Shown: positions 38,537 to 48,446 of the stretch, piece by piece
Layout of the letters: each line of letters begins with the position of its first letter
How positions within the stretch are numbered: the first letter of the stretch is position 1
NCBI RefSeq assembly: GCF_000186865.1
Contig: NW_008705569.1
Location: 1,356,585-1,412,503, forward strand
DNA: 55,919 nucleotides
Direction: 5' to 3'
DNA from: Aureococcus anophagefferens
Taxonomy: Eukaryota; Sar; Pelagophyceae; Pelagomonadales; Pelagomonadaceae
Translations under genes and position numbers: made by a program
Notes under the pieces: generated by a model
Database searches by the model: none
Told to the model about the DNA's origin: nothing
The model's input: only the letters and a program-made list of their open reading frames with translations

Positions 38537-38812
38537 ATGCAGTCCGCCGTCGCGAGCTCGTTTGCGCGCCTCCTCGTCGTCGCCTACGCGCTGACCGTCG
38601 CGCTCGCGCAACCGAGGCGAGGACCGCCGCGCGGACCGATCAAGGAGGACAAGAGCACCTTCTTCGGCAAAGAGGGCGAGCAGGCGCAGGTGACCACGGA
38701 CCCGATGCTGTCGCTCGGCTTGAAGGTCGCCGTCGTCGTGCTCGGCGGCCTCGTGTTGTACGTCAACGTGTTCGCCGGCGGCGGCAAGGGCGGCGGCAAG
38801 AAGAACAAGTGA
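38537..38812 (+). CDS. Small signal-peptide/TM protein
   Basis: 91 residues: hydrophobic N-terminus SFARLLVVAYALTVALAQ, a hydrophilic linker with IKEDKSTFFGKEGEQ, one membrane helix LGLKVAVVVLGGLVLYVNVF, and a Gly/Lys tail GGKGGGKKNK. It could be an ER or secretory-pathway accessory subunit. No homologue recognised. Divergent with the gene at 38406 over 130 bp. Confidence 0.5.
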   Translation: MQSAVASSFARLLVVAYALTVALAQPRRGPPRGPIKEDKSTFFGKEGEQAQVTTDPMLSLGLKVAVVVLGGLVLYVNVFAGGGKGGGKKNK

Positions 38813-38905
38813 TCGCGCGGCCGCGCTCGCGAACGCGCCACAGTAAAAAGCAGCTCCAAACACGCGCGCGCGGCGGCGCTGCGTCGTAGCGCTCCAAAAC
38901 AAACC

Positions 38906-41653
38906 TTACACGTCGAGCAGGGCGAGGACGTGCGCCGTCCGCGCGCCGGGGTCCTGCGTCGCCTTGACCTCGGCGACGGCGTCCGCGAGGCGCCGCTCCG
39001 CGCCGCCGAGGGCCGCGCGCCACGCGTCCGCGTCGCCCGCGAGCCGCGCGAGGTCGTCGCCGAGGATCGCGAGGCGGTCGAGCGCGCCGAAGCCCGCCCG
39101 CTGCGACCCGGGCGTCTTGCGGACCGCGTCGAGCGCCGCCTTGGCGGCCGTCCCGCGCGCCGCGAGGCCCCGGACGCCCGCGAGCGCCGCGCCGTCGGCC
39201 GCGAAGGCGACGTCGACCCGCGTCGGCCGGCCGTCCGCGCGCACGGCGCCGACGCGCACGACGGCCGCGTCGCCCTCGTGGGTCCACGCGCCCGGCGTCG
39301 CCGCGAAGCGCCGGAACGGCCAGTCGGCCTTGGCGCCGTTCACAGCGACGGCCGATACGGGCCCGGCGTTCACGAAGCGCAGCGCGACGTCCTGGGAGGA
39401 CGGGAGCTCGGCGTACGCGCCCTCGGTCGCGAGGGTCACGGTGATGCCGTTCGCCGTCCTCGCGTAGGACACGGCGAGCGTCGCGGACGCGCCCCGGAGA
39501 TAGGCCGTCGTCGCGCCGTCGTCTTCGTAGACTTTGGCGCTCCCGCGGTCCGCGCCCGGGTAGATGCTGAAGACGAGCGCCGCGTAGGGGCGGCCCGCGG
39601 CGCCGATGGAGTCGCCGTGGCGCGGCGGCGGCAGCGTCGGCAGGACCGCGCCGCCGCGGACGAGCACGGGCGTCTCGGCGAGCGCGTAGGTCCGGCGCTC
39701 GTACGTCGACCCGTCCGCCGCGCCCTCGAAGACTCGGCCGGACGTCTCCTCGACCCAGACGCCCGGCGGGATCCAGAGCCGCTTCGGCGCGAGAAAGCCG
39801 GCGGCGCCCGACGCCGGCGCGACGACGGGCGCGACGACGAGGTCCGGCCCGAAGAAATACTGGCAGTCCTCCGGCGAGCAGCCGTAGGCCGCGTCGAGCC
39901 TCGGGAACTCGTAGTAGAGCGGCCGCAGCGGACCGAGGCCCGCGTCGTACGCTTCGCGCGCGAGCGTGTAGGCGTAGGGCACCAGCGCCGCGCGGCGTCG
40001 CAGCGCCGCGCGGATCGCCGCGAAGTAGGGCTTCGCCGGCACGCCCCAGGGTTCGACGACGCCGCACGCGTCGGACGTCCGCGTCGCCGGGAACATCTCG
40101 TCGCAGTCGCCGGCGCTGAGGCCGCGGTCGTGGCTCCGGACGACGCCGGAGTACGCCGCCCACTGGACCCAGCGCGTGTAGACCTCGAGCGCGTCCGTCG
40201 ACGCGCCGTCCTCGAAGCCCGGGGACACGACGTCGTGGGACCAGAAGCCGTAGGCGACGTTCGCCGCCGTCGCCGAAAAGTAGGGCTGGTACGCGAGCGT
40301 GTGCCAGTCGACGGTCGCGACGTCGCCCGAGAAGCCCACGGGGTAGCGGTGCGACCCGAGGCCGCCCCACCGCGAAAGCACGAGCCCGCGCTTCGTCGAC
40401 CCGCGGCGCGCGTGGTCCGTGGACCGGAGCCTCGCCGTCCAAATCGTCGGGTTTTGCCGGTCGCCCGCGCAGCCGCCGAGCGCGCCGCCCTGCTGCCAAT
40501 CGATCCACCAGTAGTCGATGCCCTGGGCCTCGAGCGGGAGGAGCACGGCGTCCTCGAGTGCCAAAGCGTAGGCCGAGTTGTTGCATAATTCAAAAGGCAC
40601 GTCGCCCGTCGTCTCGGGCAGCCCCATCGCCGCGACGACGGCCGCGTGCCGGTCCTCGGACGCGACGACGCCGTCGTCGTCGTGGATGTTCGCCAGCACG
40701 ACCAGGCCCGCCTCGTCCTTCAGGTAGCCGCGCACGGCGTCCGCCGGGTCCGGGAAGAGGTTCGCGTCCCACGTGTAGCCGCCCCACGCCGGCTTTCGGT
40801 GCCAGTCCATGTCGTAGACGAAGACATCCAAGGGAAGTCCCCTAGACCGGTACTCGTCGACGATCGCCCTCGTCTCCGGCGCGTTGATGTTGTACCACCG
40901 CGTCCACCAGACGCCCAGGGCGGCGCGCGGCGGCAGCGCCGCGCGGCCCGCGACCTTAATGAAATCCTTGAGCGCGCCCTTGTAGTCGAAGCCGTGCGCG
41001 AACAGCATCACGTCCTCGTCGTCGCGGTTCGGGCCGCGCCACCAGCCGTCGCCGTCGAGCGCGAAGGTTTCGGCGTCGTCGACGGCCGCCCAGCCGCTCC
41101 GCGACACGAGCCCCCAGGCGCAGTGGAGGCCCTCGTCGTGGACGGTGATGTTCTTGTTCACAGTACAGTTCAGCGGCGTCGGCCCGAGCTCGTCGAGACT
41201 CCGGATGGTGCCGAGCAGGTTCCCCGGGTCCGCGGCGCCGAAGCGCCAGCCGCCGAAGCCCGAGTCGGCGCCCGGCGCGGGCGCGACGGCGAGCGACGAC
41301 AGGTCCTCGCCGCGCTCGTCCCAGGTGACGACCAAGGACTTCGTGCGCACGGTCAGCGTCCCGTTCGCGGACGACGCCTCGTACTTCGGCACGGGCAGCC
41401 GGCGGTGCACGAACGCCGTCGTCGCGCGGTCCTCGAACGCGCCGCTCTTCGCGTACTCGAAGCGCAGCAGGCGGTCCGTGAGCACGGTGCAGCGGAAGGA
41501 GCCCGACACGACGACGGCCGCGGGGTCCGCGCGGGGGTCGTAGGGCAGGAGCTCGGGCCAGGACGGCGCGCTTGCCGCCGTGAAACCACGCGCGCCAGCG
41601 GCCTCTTCCATGCGCGCGCTCACGACGCATGCAAAGAAGAAAGAGAGGCGCAT
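38906..41653 (-). CDS. Glycoside hydrolase family 31 (alpha-glucosidase-like), secretory
   Basis: 915 residues from ATG 41653, intronless. Signal-like N-terminus MRLSFFFACVVSARM. GH31 retaining enzymes hydrolyse alpha-linked glucose or xylose. N-terminal beta-sandwich (residues ~30-240), then the TIM barrel with ALGVWWTRWYN, DVFVYDMDWHRKPAW (substrate strand), the nucleophile region YWWIDWQQG, RWGGLGSHRYPVGFSGD, and WSHDVVSPGF (SHDI-G-like, acid/base vicinity). The C-terminal sandwich includes a YEDDGATTAYLRG strand. Several N-x-S/T sites fit ER/Golgi or extracellular location. The substrate cannot be fixed: glucosidase II, starch/laminarin-type or sulfoquinovosidase-like roles are open. Confidence 0.9.
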   Translation of the reverse strand: MRLSFFFACVVSARMEEAAGARGFTAASAPSWPELLPYDPRADPAAVVVSGSFRCTVLTDRLLRFEYAKSGAFEDRATTAFVHRRLPVPKYEASSANGTLTVRTKSLVVTWDERGEDLSSLAVAPAPGADSGFGGWRFGAADPGNLLGTIRSLDELGPTPLNCTVNKNITVHDEGLHCAWGLVSRSGWAAVDDAETFALDGDGWWRGPNRDDEDVMLFAHGFDYKGALKDFIKVAGRAALPPRAALGVWWTRWYNINAPETRAIVDEYRSRGLPLDVFVYDMDWHRKPAWGGYTWDANLFPDPADAVRGYLKDEAGLVVLANIHDDDGVVASEDRHAAVVAAMGLPETTGDVPFELCNNSAYALALEDAVLLPLEAQGIDYWWIDWQQGGALGGCAGDRQNPTIWTARLRSTDHARRGSTKRGLVLSRWGGLGSHRYPVGFSGDVATVDWHTLAYQPYFSATAANVAYGFWSHDVVSPGFEDGASTDALEVYTRWVQWAAYSGVVRSHDRGLSAGDCDEMFPATRTSDACGVVEPWGVPAKPYFAAIRAALRRRAALVPYAYTLAREAYDAGLGPLRPLYYEFPRLDAAYGCSPEDCQYFFGPDLVVAPVVAPASGAAGFLAPKRLWIPPGVWVEETSGRVFEGAADGSTYERRTYALAETPVLVRGGAVLPTLPPPRHGDSIGAAGRPYAALVFSIYPGADRGSAKVYEDDGATTAYLRGASATLAVSYARTANGITVTLATEGAYAELPSSQDVALRFVNAGPVSAVAVNGAKADWPFRRFAATPGAWTHEGDAAVVRVGAVRADGRPTRVDVAFAADGAALAGVRGLAARGTAAKAALDAVRKTPGSQRAGFGALDRLAILGDDLARLAGDADAWRAALGGAERRLADAVAEVKATQDPGARTAHVLALLDV

Positions 41654-41775
41654 GATGCGCACGCCAGCGACGCCGGCGATGCATGCAAAGGCGCGGATGT
41701 GACGAGCTGAATTCTGCTCCATGCTCGAAGAGTCGGACGGCAACAAAATCGATGGCTTCTTCAACCACGCGACGT

Positions 41776-43249
41776 TTACCCCGGGCACTCGTAGCTCGCG
41801 GCGCGGAACGCCGCGGCGACGGCGTCGGCGTCGACGGCGACGTAGGCGAAGTGCGTCCGCCTGCGGAGGCGCGCGGCCGCGTAGCGGCGGACGAGGCGCT
41901 CGCCCGCGTCGAGGTGCGCCTCGACGTCCGACGTCGGGTTCGCTTCGAGCAGCGCGGCCGCGTCCGCGGCCTGGCGCGTCGCCATCGCGTCTTCCCGGGG
42001 GAAGAGCACGCGGCGGTCGCCGGCCGGCGCGCCGTGGGACGGCAGGCCCGTCGCCGCGAGGTCCGCCCGGGACCAGCGGCCGTGGAACAGTGCGATGCGC
42101 CCGAGCTCGACGTCGCGCTCCGCGGCGAGGACGCGGTCCCGGTAGGCCCCGACGAGCGCGTCGACGGGGATGCGCGCCGCGTCGATGCGCCTGCCCATGC
42201 CCGCCTCGTAGGCGGCGGCGAACCACGACCGGCCGCGGGGATCGCCGAGCGCGTCCGCGAGGCCCTCGCCGACCTCCTCCGCGAGCTCCGCGTTCAGGCG
42301 CGCGGCGTGCTGGGGCCGCTGCGCGTGGTCCTGGCGCCAGAGGTACATCCAGCAGCCGTCCCGCGGCTCGACCCGGCGCGCCGTCGCGAACGCGCCGGTT
42401 TTCAAGAGCCACTCGAGGAACGCGCAATCCGCGAAGGGCGACGCGTACTCTCTCGGATCCGTCTCGGCAGTCGAACCGTCGGAGCAGCGCCGAGGGCAGG
42501 GCCAGGTCCCAGTAGTTCGACGGCAGCGAGCCAGGCGGGCTCGCGACGACTTTGAGCGCGGCGCCGTCGTTGACGGCGTAGCGCGGCGAGACGAGCACGA
42601 CGCGCGCCGCCGCTCGCGCGTACGTCGCCACGCGCTCCGCGTGCCACTCGTCGTCGTCGTCGGTGAACATGACCATCGCGGCGTCGCAGTGCTCCGCGAG
42701 CGCGGCGACGTGGTCGAACTGGCGCCGCGGCCGCCGCGACCGGACGACGTGGAGCGCGCAGGCCCGCGTCTCGAGCGCGGGCCGCGCGGCTTCGAAGACC
42801 GCCGCGGCTGCGTCGCCGAGCGCCGCCGACGCCGCGGAGAGCCCGACGCAAAGGGCTTCCGGGAGCTCGGCCTGCGCGACGATCGACGCGACGCACGTTT
42901 CCAGTCGCGCGAGCCGCGCGGCGTCGGACACGTGGCTCGCGAGGAGCGCGGCGAAGCCGTTGCCCCCATGCGTCGCATCGGCCACGTCCTCGAAGTCGGG
43001 CTCGCTACCGCTCGCGGCGCCCGCCTCGACGACGAGCAGCGAGTCGCCCGGAAGGTCCGCGACTGTCGCGTCCGGCGCCAGCGGCCGCCCGTCGGCGAAA
43101 GTTACCGCGTGGGCGCGCGCGTCGACGCCGCAGGACGCGAGTACCTTCTCCACCACTTTCGCAACGCGCCGTGCCGCCGGCGCTCGCACTTGCAGCGTGG
43201 TGGAGGGATGGGATGGGATGTGGACCCTGACGACGCATCGCTCCGCCAT
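41776..43249 (-). CDS. Ubiquitin-like plus glycosyltransferase-like protein, frame broken near 42455
   Basis: Read from ATG 43249, residues 1-75 have a ubiquitin-like pattern (VVRVHIPSHPSTTLQVRAPA, FADGRPLAPDATVADLPGDS). Residues ~105-265 resemble a GT-A glycosyltransferase: repeat helices, AAMVMFTDDDDEWHAERV (DxD-like) and SNYWDLALPSALLRRFDC. At about 42445-42465 (GAGACGGATCCGAGAGAGTA in sense) the frame must move by one base to continue as EYASPFADCAFLEWLLK...FAAAYEAGMGRR and end at 41776. The continuation matches in character, and there is no room for an intron, so this is a one-base insertion, a sequence error or an inactive copy. Function unassigned. Confidence 0.55.
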
Positions 43250-43450
43250 TCAGCAGGGCCAGCAGTACCTCAGGCAGAGCCAGACGCAGGCGACGACGCC
43301 GACGGTCTGGTCCTGCTGCGGCTCCTCCTTGCGGCTGCCCATGTCACCATCGAGCAGCCCCGAAGCTCAAGAGGTCGGAGGTGCCGCGCGCGTAATTAGC
43401 GCACGCGTCGATGGGGCTGTGATTCTGGTGGGGCCGCGCTCGAAGGCACC

Positions 43451-44412
43451 ATGAGCGTCGCGGAGGACAGCAAGCTGAGCGGCGAGGACGAGTCCATGAG
43501 CGCGTCCGTGCTGCACACGGCTTTGGACGAGCTCGAGGAGCACCTCGGCGCGGCGGAGGACCTGCTCCGCGACGGCGACGAGGCCGGCGCCCTGGAGCAC
43601 ATCGGCGACGCCGAGGCGCTGCTGGCGACGCGCGAGGGCTGGCAGGCCGTCGACGGCGTGCGGCGGCACGCCGGGCGCCACGCCGTGCTCGTCCGCAAGT
43701 CCGCGACGCTCCTCGCGTGCCGCCGGCCGCGCGACGCGATGGCCGCGGCGGACGACGCGCTGCGCCACGGCCTCGAGCTCGACCACGGCGTCTACGTCGC
43801 CGAGGCCCAGCTCCAGCGCGCGACGATCTTCGTCGGTGCGAAGAAGTTTGGGGACGCGGAGGCGGCGCTCGCGAGCGGCATCGGCGCGGCGCCCGAGGCG
43901 GCCGCCAGGGCAGGAAAAGGGTGATTCAACGTCGCTTCAACGTGAGTGTTCCGCGCGCGCGCGTTTCGGAAACAGCACCCACGCTTCGAGAGCGCTCTGA
44001 GAGATGATCGCTCGTCCAAAAATCAGCCGAAACGAGCGGAAAACGACCGAGATAGGAGCCTTTGAAGTTGGGAATTTCGCACCCTTTTCCTGCCCAGGCG
44101 GCCGCGGCCGTGGACCTGCGCGTGCTGCTGGCGAGCATCAAGTCCATCTCGACGAGCCGCTTCAAGGCGACGACCCTCGCCTGCCGCAAGCCCATGTCCT
44201 ACAGCCCCAAGCGCGAGAAGACGGACATTTTTCTCAAGGACATCCCGCTCGGCGACCGCAAGATCTTCATCGGCGGGCCGTCCCTCGTCTCCGCCGAGGG
44301 CTTCATGCGCCGCAAGCACAACCCGGACTGGGTCGACAAGAAGTCCCAGTCCCTGCACACGCCGCGGAAGAAGTGGGTCAAGGAGGACAGGAACCCGCCG
44401 ATGAAGCGGTGA
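43451..44412 (+). CDS. Small TPR-like protein split by an introner
   Basis: Exons 43451-43897 and 44098-44412, phase 0, 253 residues. Exon 1 encodes helical hairpins: LHTALDELEEHLGAAEDLL, GALEHIGDAEALL, RHAVLVRKSATLLACRRPRD, AEAQLQRATIFVGAKKFGDA, which look like degenerate tetratricopeptide repeats. Exon 2 encodes a basic tail (MSYSPKREKTDIFLKDIPLG, GGPSLVSAEGFMRRKHNPDW, PRKKWVKEDRNPPMKR) with no family match. Splicing out IE6 gives APEAAAAVDLRVLLASI. Function unknown. Confidence 0.65.
43906..44097 (+). mobile_element. Introner element IE6
   Basis: 192 bp: begins CAGGGCAGGAAAAGGGTG, ends CACCCTTTTCCTGCCCAG. Perfect 8-bp duplication GCGGCCGC (43898-43905, 44098-44105), itself a palindrome. 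Intron 43898-44097, 200 bp, GC-AG. Same body orientation as IE3; the two differ mainly in the centre. Confidence 0.95.
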
Positions 44413-44502
44413 GGCGCGTTCCGTAACGGTTCCACGCAGAGTTACGGCGCTCGTACTCGTCGGGGGAGGGTCGGAGGAGCGCGCGGCACACAAAGACGGA
44501 GC

Positions 44503-47268
44503 TCAGAAGTCGAGGACGCGCTTGGCCATCGCGCGCACGGTCGCCGCGTCGGGCCACGCGCCCCAGACGACGTTGCTCGCGTCGCAGATGGGCGGACTGA
44601 AGTTGCCCGTGCGCGTGTAGACGTCGTTGCGGGCCACGTCCATGAAGGGCGCCAGGTCGCAGTCGTTGAAGCCACCGTCCGCGCTGTGCGCGATGCACGC
44701 GTTGTCGAGGAACCGGTCCGCGTTCCCCGAGCCCACGCAGGCGCCGCACCAGGCGTAGACGTTGCCCTGGTGGTAGTTGTCGTGGCCGCCGAAGTCGCTC
44801 TTGAGGCCGTTGGCGCCGTAGGCGAAGAAGTTGCCCGTCGTGTTGTAGTACGCGCTGCCGTCGTCGTTGTCGATGGCCTCCTGGCTCGAGTAGACCTGCG
44901 CGGGGCGGCGGGGATCCGGCGTCCGCGCGCGCGCGGCCGCGGGCGCCGCGCGCGACCGAGAGCACGAAGTTGTCGCGGATCTGGCGGAAGCGCGGGATCA
45001 CGGTCGCGCGCCTCCCGTCGAAGTCCGTGATGTAGGGCACGCGGTCCCAGCTGTTGAAGGGCCCGTGGTCGCCGCTCTCGCGGACGCAGTTCGCGAGGAG
45101 GTTGCCCTCGAGCACGTCGCCGCCCGCGAAGCCGTCGTTGAAGTTGATGCCCGCGCGGGGGCCGTTGAAGTGGACGTTGTCCTTGACGTGCGTCGCGTAG
45201 CTCACGGCCTGGAAGAGGAAGGAGCTCTGCTTCTGCCAGACGCCGATCTCGCGCGCGACGTTCCGCGAGACCACAGTGCGCCAGGGCTGCTCGCCGCCGC
45301 GGCCGTCGGGCCCCGTCTTGTGGGGCGTACTCTGCGAGCAGTTCTCGTTCAGGCACGTGCCCGTGTGGCCCCAGAGCGCGATGCAGGAGTCGCCGATCCA
45401 GGAGAAGTCGTTGCCGTCGACGACGACGTCGCGCGCGTAGCCGTTGACGTTGACCGCGTTGCCGTCGAGGCGCGCGAAGGCGTTGCCGGCCAAGGTAAAA
45501 TTCGACACGCCCTCGAGGGTGATGGCGCCGTTGCGCTGGAGGGCCCAGTCGCCGCCGGAGGGCATGCCGTGCGGGTCCATGTACGTGTACCGCGCGTCGA
45601 CGAATTGAAGGCCGCGGATCGCGACGTCCGCGACGGGCCGGTCCGGCGTGCCCGTCGCGTTGACGAGCGTCCGGAGCCGCGTCGCGACGAATTCTCGTCG
45701 CCCGTGGGCGCCGCGTCGGGCGTCGTGCCGTTCGGGTTCCAGTAGAGCTTCTTCTCGACGACGTCGTAGTAGAACTCGCGCGCGGCGTCGCACTCCTCGA
45801 GCACGTTCTCGATCCAGAACTGGCCGCTGTCCGTGCCGCCCTCGCCGCCCTGCATGCCCGTCTTCGGATCGAAGACGAGCGTGGCGCTGTCTTTGTCGAA
45901 GCGCTCGACGACCCACTGCTGCGTGAACCAGCGGCCGCCGCCGCGCCACGACTGGACGACGGCGCCGGTCGCGTTCGCGTAGGTCGCGGCCCTTGGAAAG
46001 ACGACGCCGTCGGGCGACATGTGCGTCTGCGTGCAGCCGGAGCCCGTGTTCGTCGCCTTGTCCCAGCACTGGCCCCGCGGCGGGTCCATCGAACACCAAT
46101 ATCCCACGGGCGGCTCGAGGTCGTCGCAGTAGCCGCCTAAACCGAGGTGGTACTCGCCCCAGTCGCCCTCGCCCGTCCACGAGCTGCCGCCCTGCTCCGC
46201 CGCGGGCCACTCGACGGAAGGCCAGTCCGCGCCCGTGAAGACGAGCTCGCGCGCGTCGGGCTTCCGCGCGGGCTTGACCCACTCCGTCTCGTGGCTCAAC
46301 GGCACCCAGCCATACGTGTAGTCGCCGCCGCCCATGTTCGCGCTCGCGCCCGCGAGCCACTCGCCGGACCGCTCCGGGTCGCCGTCGGGGTACTTGGCGC
46401 GGATCGCGCGCTCGCCGTCGACGCGTAGACCGGGCACGTCGTCGAGGCCGAGGTGGGCCAGGTCCGCGACCCACGTGTTCCGGTAGGTCCAGCGGCCGGA
46501 GACGACGTGGGGCTCGTGCTTGGGGATCCACGCGCCGCCGACGCGGCCGAAGCACTGCTTCGCGAAGGGCCCGCCGAAGGCCGCCTCGTGGTAGGTCCAG
46601 GACCGGTACGCGTAGGCCGCCGCGCCGCACGCGTCCGCGTCGTCGAAGACGCCGACGAACTCCGCCTCCGACGTGTTGCCCGACGCGCTCGCGAGGCCGA
46701 AGACGTTGTTCGCGTCGTAGTGGGTCTGCCAGTGGAGGCCCGTTTGCACGTAGGGCGCCCAGTCGTCCACGGTGAAGGACACGCCGCCGGAGACGATTGC
46801 CGCCTCGCCGCCGTAGTTCTGGAGCGTCACGCCCGAGTGCTCGGGGCCGAGCTGCAGCGGCGCGGCGAGCTCGTAGGTGCCGCCGCGCACGGCGATGGTC
46901 TTCGTCGTCCCCGCGGCGGCGAGCGCCAGCGCCTTCGCGATGGTCTTGAGCGGCTTGTCCAGCGAGTCGCCGGCGTTGTCGTCGTCGCCGTCGGTCGCGA
47001 CGTAGAGCGCGGCGCCGGCGATCTCGTAGACGCCCGGCGGCAGCGCGCCGTCGTCGCGCGGCGCCGTCGTGCCCGGGCACTGCGCGAGCTGCAGCGCGTC
47101 GTAGAGCGTGCCGAAGTCGCCGCGCTCGGGCAGCTTGGCCCTGCCGAACTCGTAGGCGAGCTCGCGGATGGTGCAGTCGACGTCGGCGGGGACGCCGTCG
47201 GGCGTGCCGCTGTTGTGCATGTCGCAGGACACCGCGGCGAGCACGGCGGCCAATGTGGCGAGGCGCAT
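44503..47268 (-). CDS. Secreted right-handed beta-helix protein, frame broken near 45690
   Basis: Starts at ATG 47268 with signal peptide MRLATLAAVLAAVSCD. N-terminal module: ALYVATDGDDDNAGDS...PLKTIAKALALA and TIAVRGGTYELAAPLQLG, the opening coil typical of parallel beta-helix proteins. Later coils include ITLEGVSNFTLAGNAFARLD, VVVDGNDFSWIGDSCIALW and FNGPRAGINFNDGFAGGDVL. Intron 44896-44956 (61 bp, GT-AG, phase 0) joins DNFVLS to VYSSQEAIDNDDGS; the last exon ends VRAMAKRVLDF. At 45689-45694 (GAATTC) one base appears missing: PTGDE must continue in another frame as EFVATRLRTLVNATG. Such proteins bind or cleave polysaccharides; no catalytic set identified. Confidence 0.7.
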
Positions 47269-47525
47269 GGGTGTCGTCGCGCTGCGCCTTTCGGAGCGCG
47301 AAGGTATTCTACTTCGCGCGCTTACAAACGCGCCAATCGCAGCAGGCTCCTGATTGAAGGAATCATGCACTTTTGAAGTACTTGTGCGGACTTTGTGCGG
47401 AGGGCGTCTCCGCGAGCGCTGCACCTCACGATCTGCCCAGGACAAGACAATCAGCGCGCCGTCGCACGAAGAGCAGAGTGGTCGCTTACGAGGCGAGAGG
47501 CGCGCGCGCCCCGAAAAAAGGAGCC

Positions 47526-48299
47526 TCACTTGGCGACGTCGGCGAGGTGGGCGTCGATGGCGGCGACCATGTCGGACTTGTGGAACCAGGTCTGGGAGTA
47601 GACGAGGGACCCGTCCTGGGCGACGAGCAGGGCCGTCCGCGCGCCGTGGCCGAGCGAGCACCAGGCCGGCTGGTTCCGGGCGCGGCCGTCGGTCGCGTCG
47701 GCGAGCGTGTCGATGAGGAGCTTCGCCTTGGGGTGCTTCGTCGACGCGACCTTGGCGGCCATGGCCATGCGCTCGGGCCAGGTCCGGGGCTGCGACACCG
47801 TGCTCCAGTAGTTCATGAGCTGCTTCCCGGAGTCGAAGTTGACGTCGGGCGTCGTCGGGTGGGGCTCGGGGCCGACGAGGTGGACGAAGTGGACGGACTC
47901 CGCGTAGGCCTCGACGAGGTCGAACTCGTCGCGGTAGGAGCACTCGTCGAACGGCGGGCTCGTGCCCTCGCCGAGCCCCTGGAACGCCGGGCACGTCCAC
48001 ATGCCCCAGACCAACACGACGGGCTTCTCCACGAGCACGTCGCTCAGGGTCGTGTAGGTGCCGTCGATGTTCGGCAGCGTGAAATCCGTCACGCCGTCGC
48101 CCACGGACACGGGCACGTGGGGCGACGTGCCGTAGGTGCATTTCACGCAGTTCTGGCGGCTGAAGGACCGCTGGGGAAACCCGTAGCAGTCCGTGGACAG
48201 CTCGCTCTCGGCCTTGAGCTTCGAGAGGAGCTCGGGCGACCCGAACCCGACCGTCAAGGCGGCCACGGCCGCCGCCAAGCTGTGCCTCCTGAGGACCAT
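47526..48299 (-). CDS. Iodothyronine deiodinase-like thioredoxin-fold protein (Cys form)
   Basis: 257 residues. A hydrophobic N-terminus (HSLAAAVAALTVGFG) suggests secretion or membrane anchoring. The thioredoxin-fold core reads DFTLPNIDGTYTTLSDVL, then VVLVWGMWTCPAFQ, the position where deiodinases have '(S/G)CT-U-PPF'. Here cysteine stands in place of selenocysteine. FDECSYRDEFDLVEAYAESV and HFVHLVGPEPHPT correspond to the deiodinase helix and 'YI.EAH..DGW' strand. No in-frame TGA is needed. It is probably a redox or dehalogenase-like enzyme; iodine metabolism is only an inference. Confidence 0.65.
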   Translation of the reverse strand: MVLRRHSLAAAVAALTVGFGSPELLSKLKAESELSTDCYGFPQRSFSRQNCVKCTYGTSPHVPVSVGDGVTDFTLPNIDGTYTTLSDVLVEKPVVLVWGMWTCPAFQGLGEGTSPPFDECSYRDEFDLVEAYAESVHFVHLVGPEPHPTTPDVNFDSGKQLMNYWSTVSQPRTWPERMAMAAKVASTKHPKAKLLIDTLADATDGRARNQPAWCSLGHGARTALLVAQDGSLVYSQTWFHKSDMVAAIDAHLADVAK

Positions 48300-48446
48300 G
48301 GCCGAACGCGCACCTCGATTTGCCGCAGGATTGGTGCGGCATCGTTGGCTTGGTTGCCGCCCGCCGCTTGGGCTAAACCGCGGCGCCGAGTCGACCTCGC
48401 GTGCGCGCGCGGGTAGTGGCGCGCGCGTCGCGAACGCGCGAGAGCT

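Noticed and set aside
47526..48299. Selenoprotein with in-frame TGA
   Set aside because: The frame is complete without TGA read-through; the key position is a cysteine codon.
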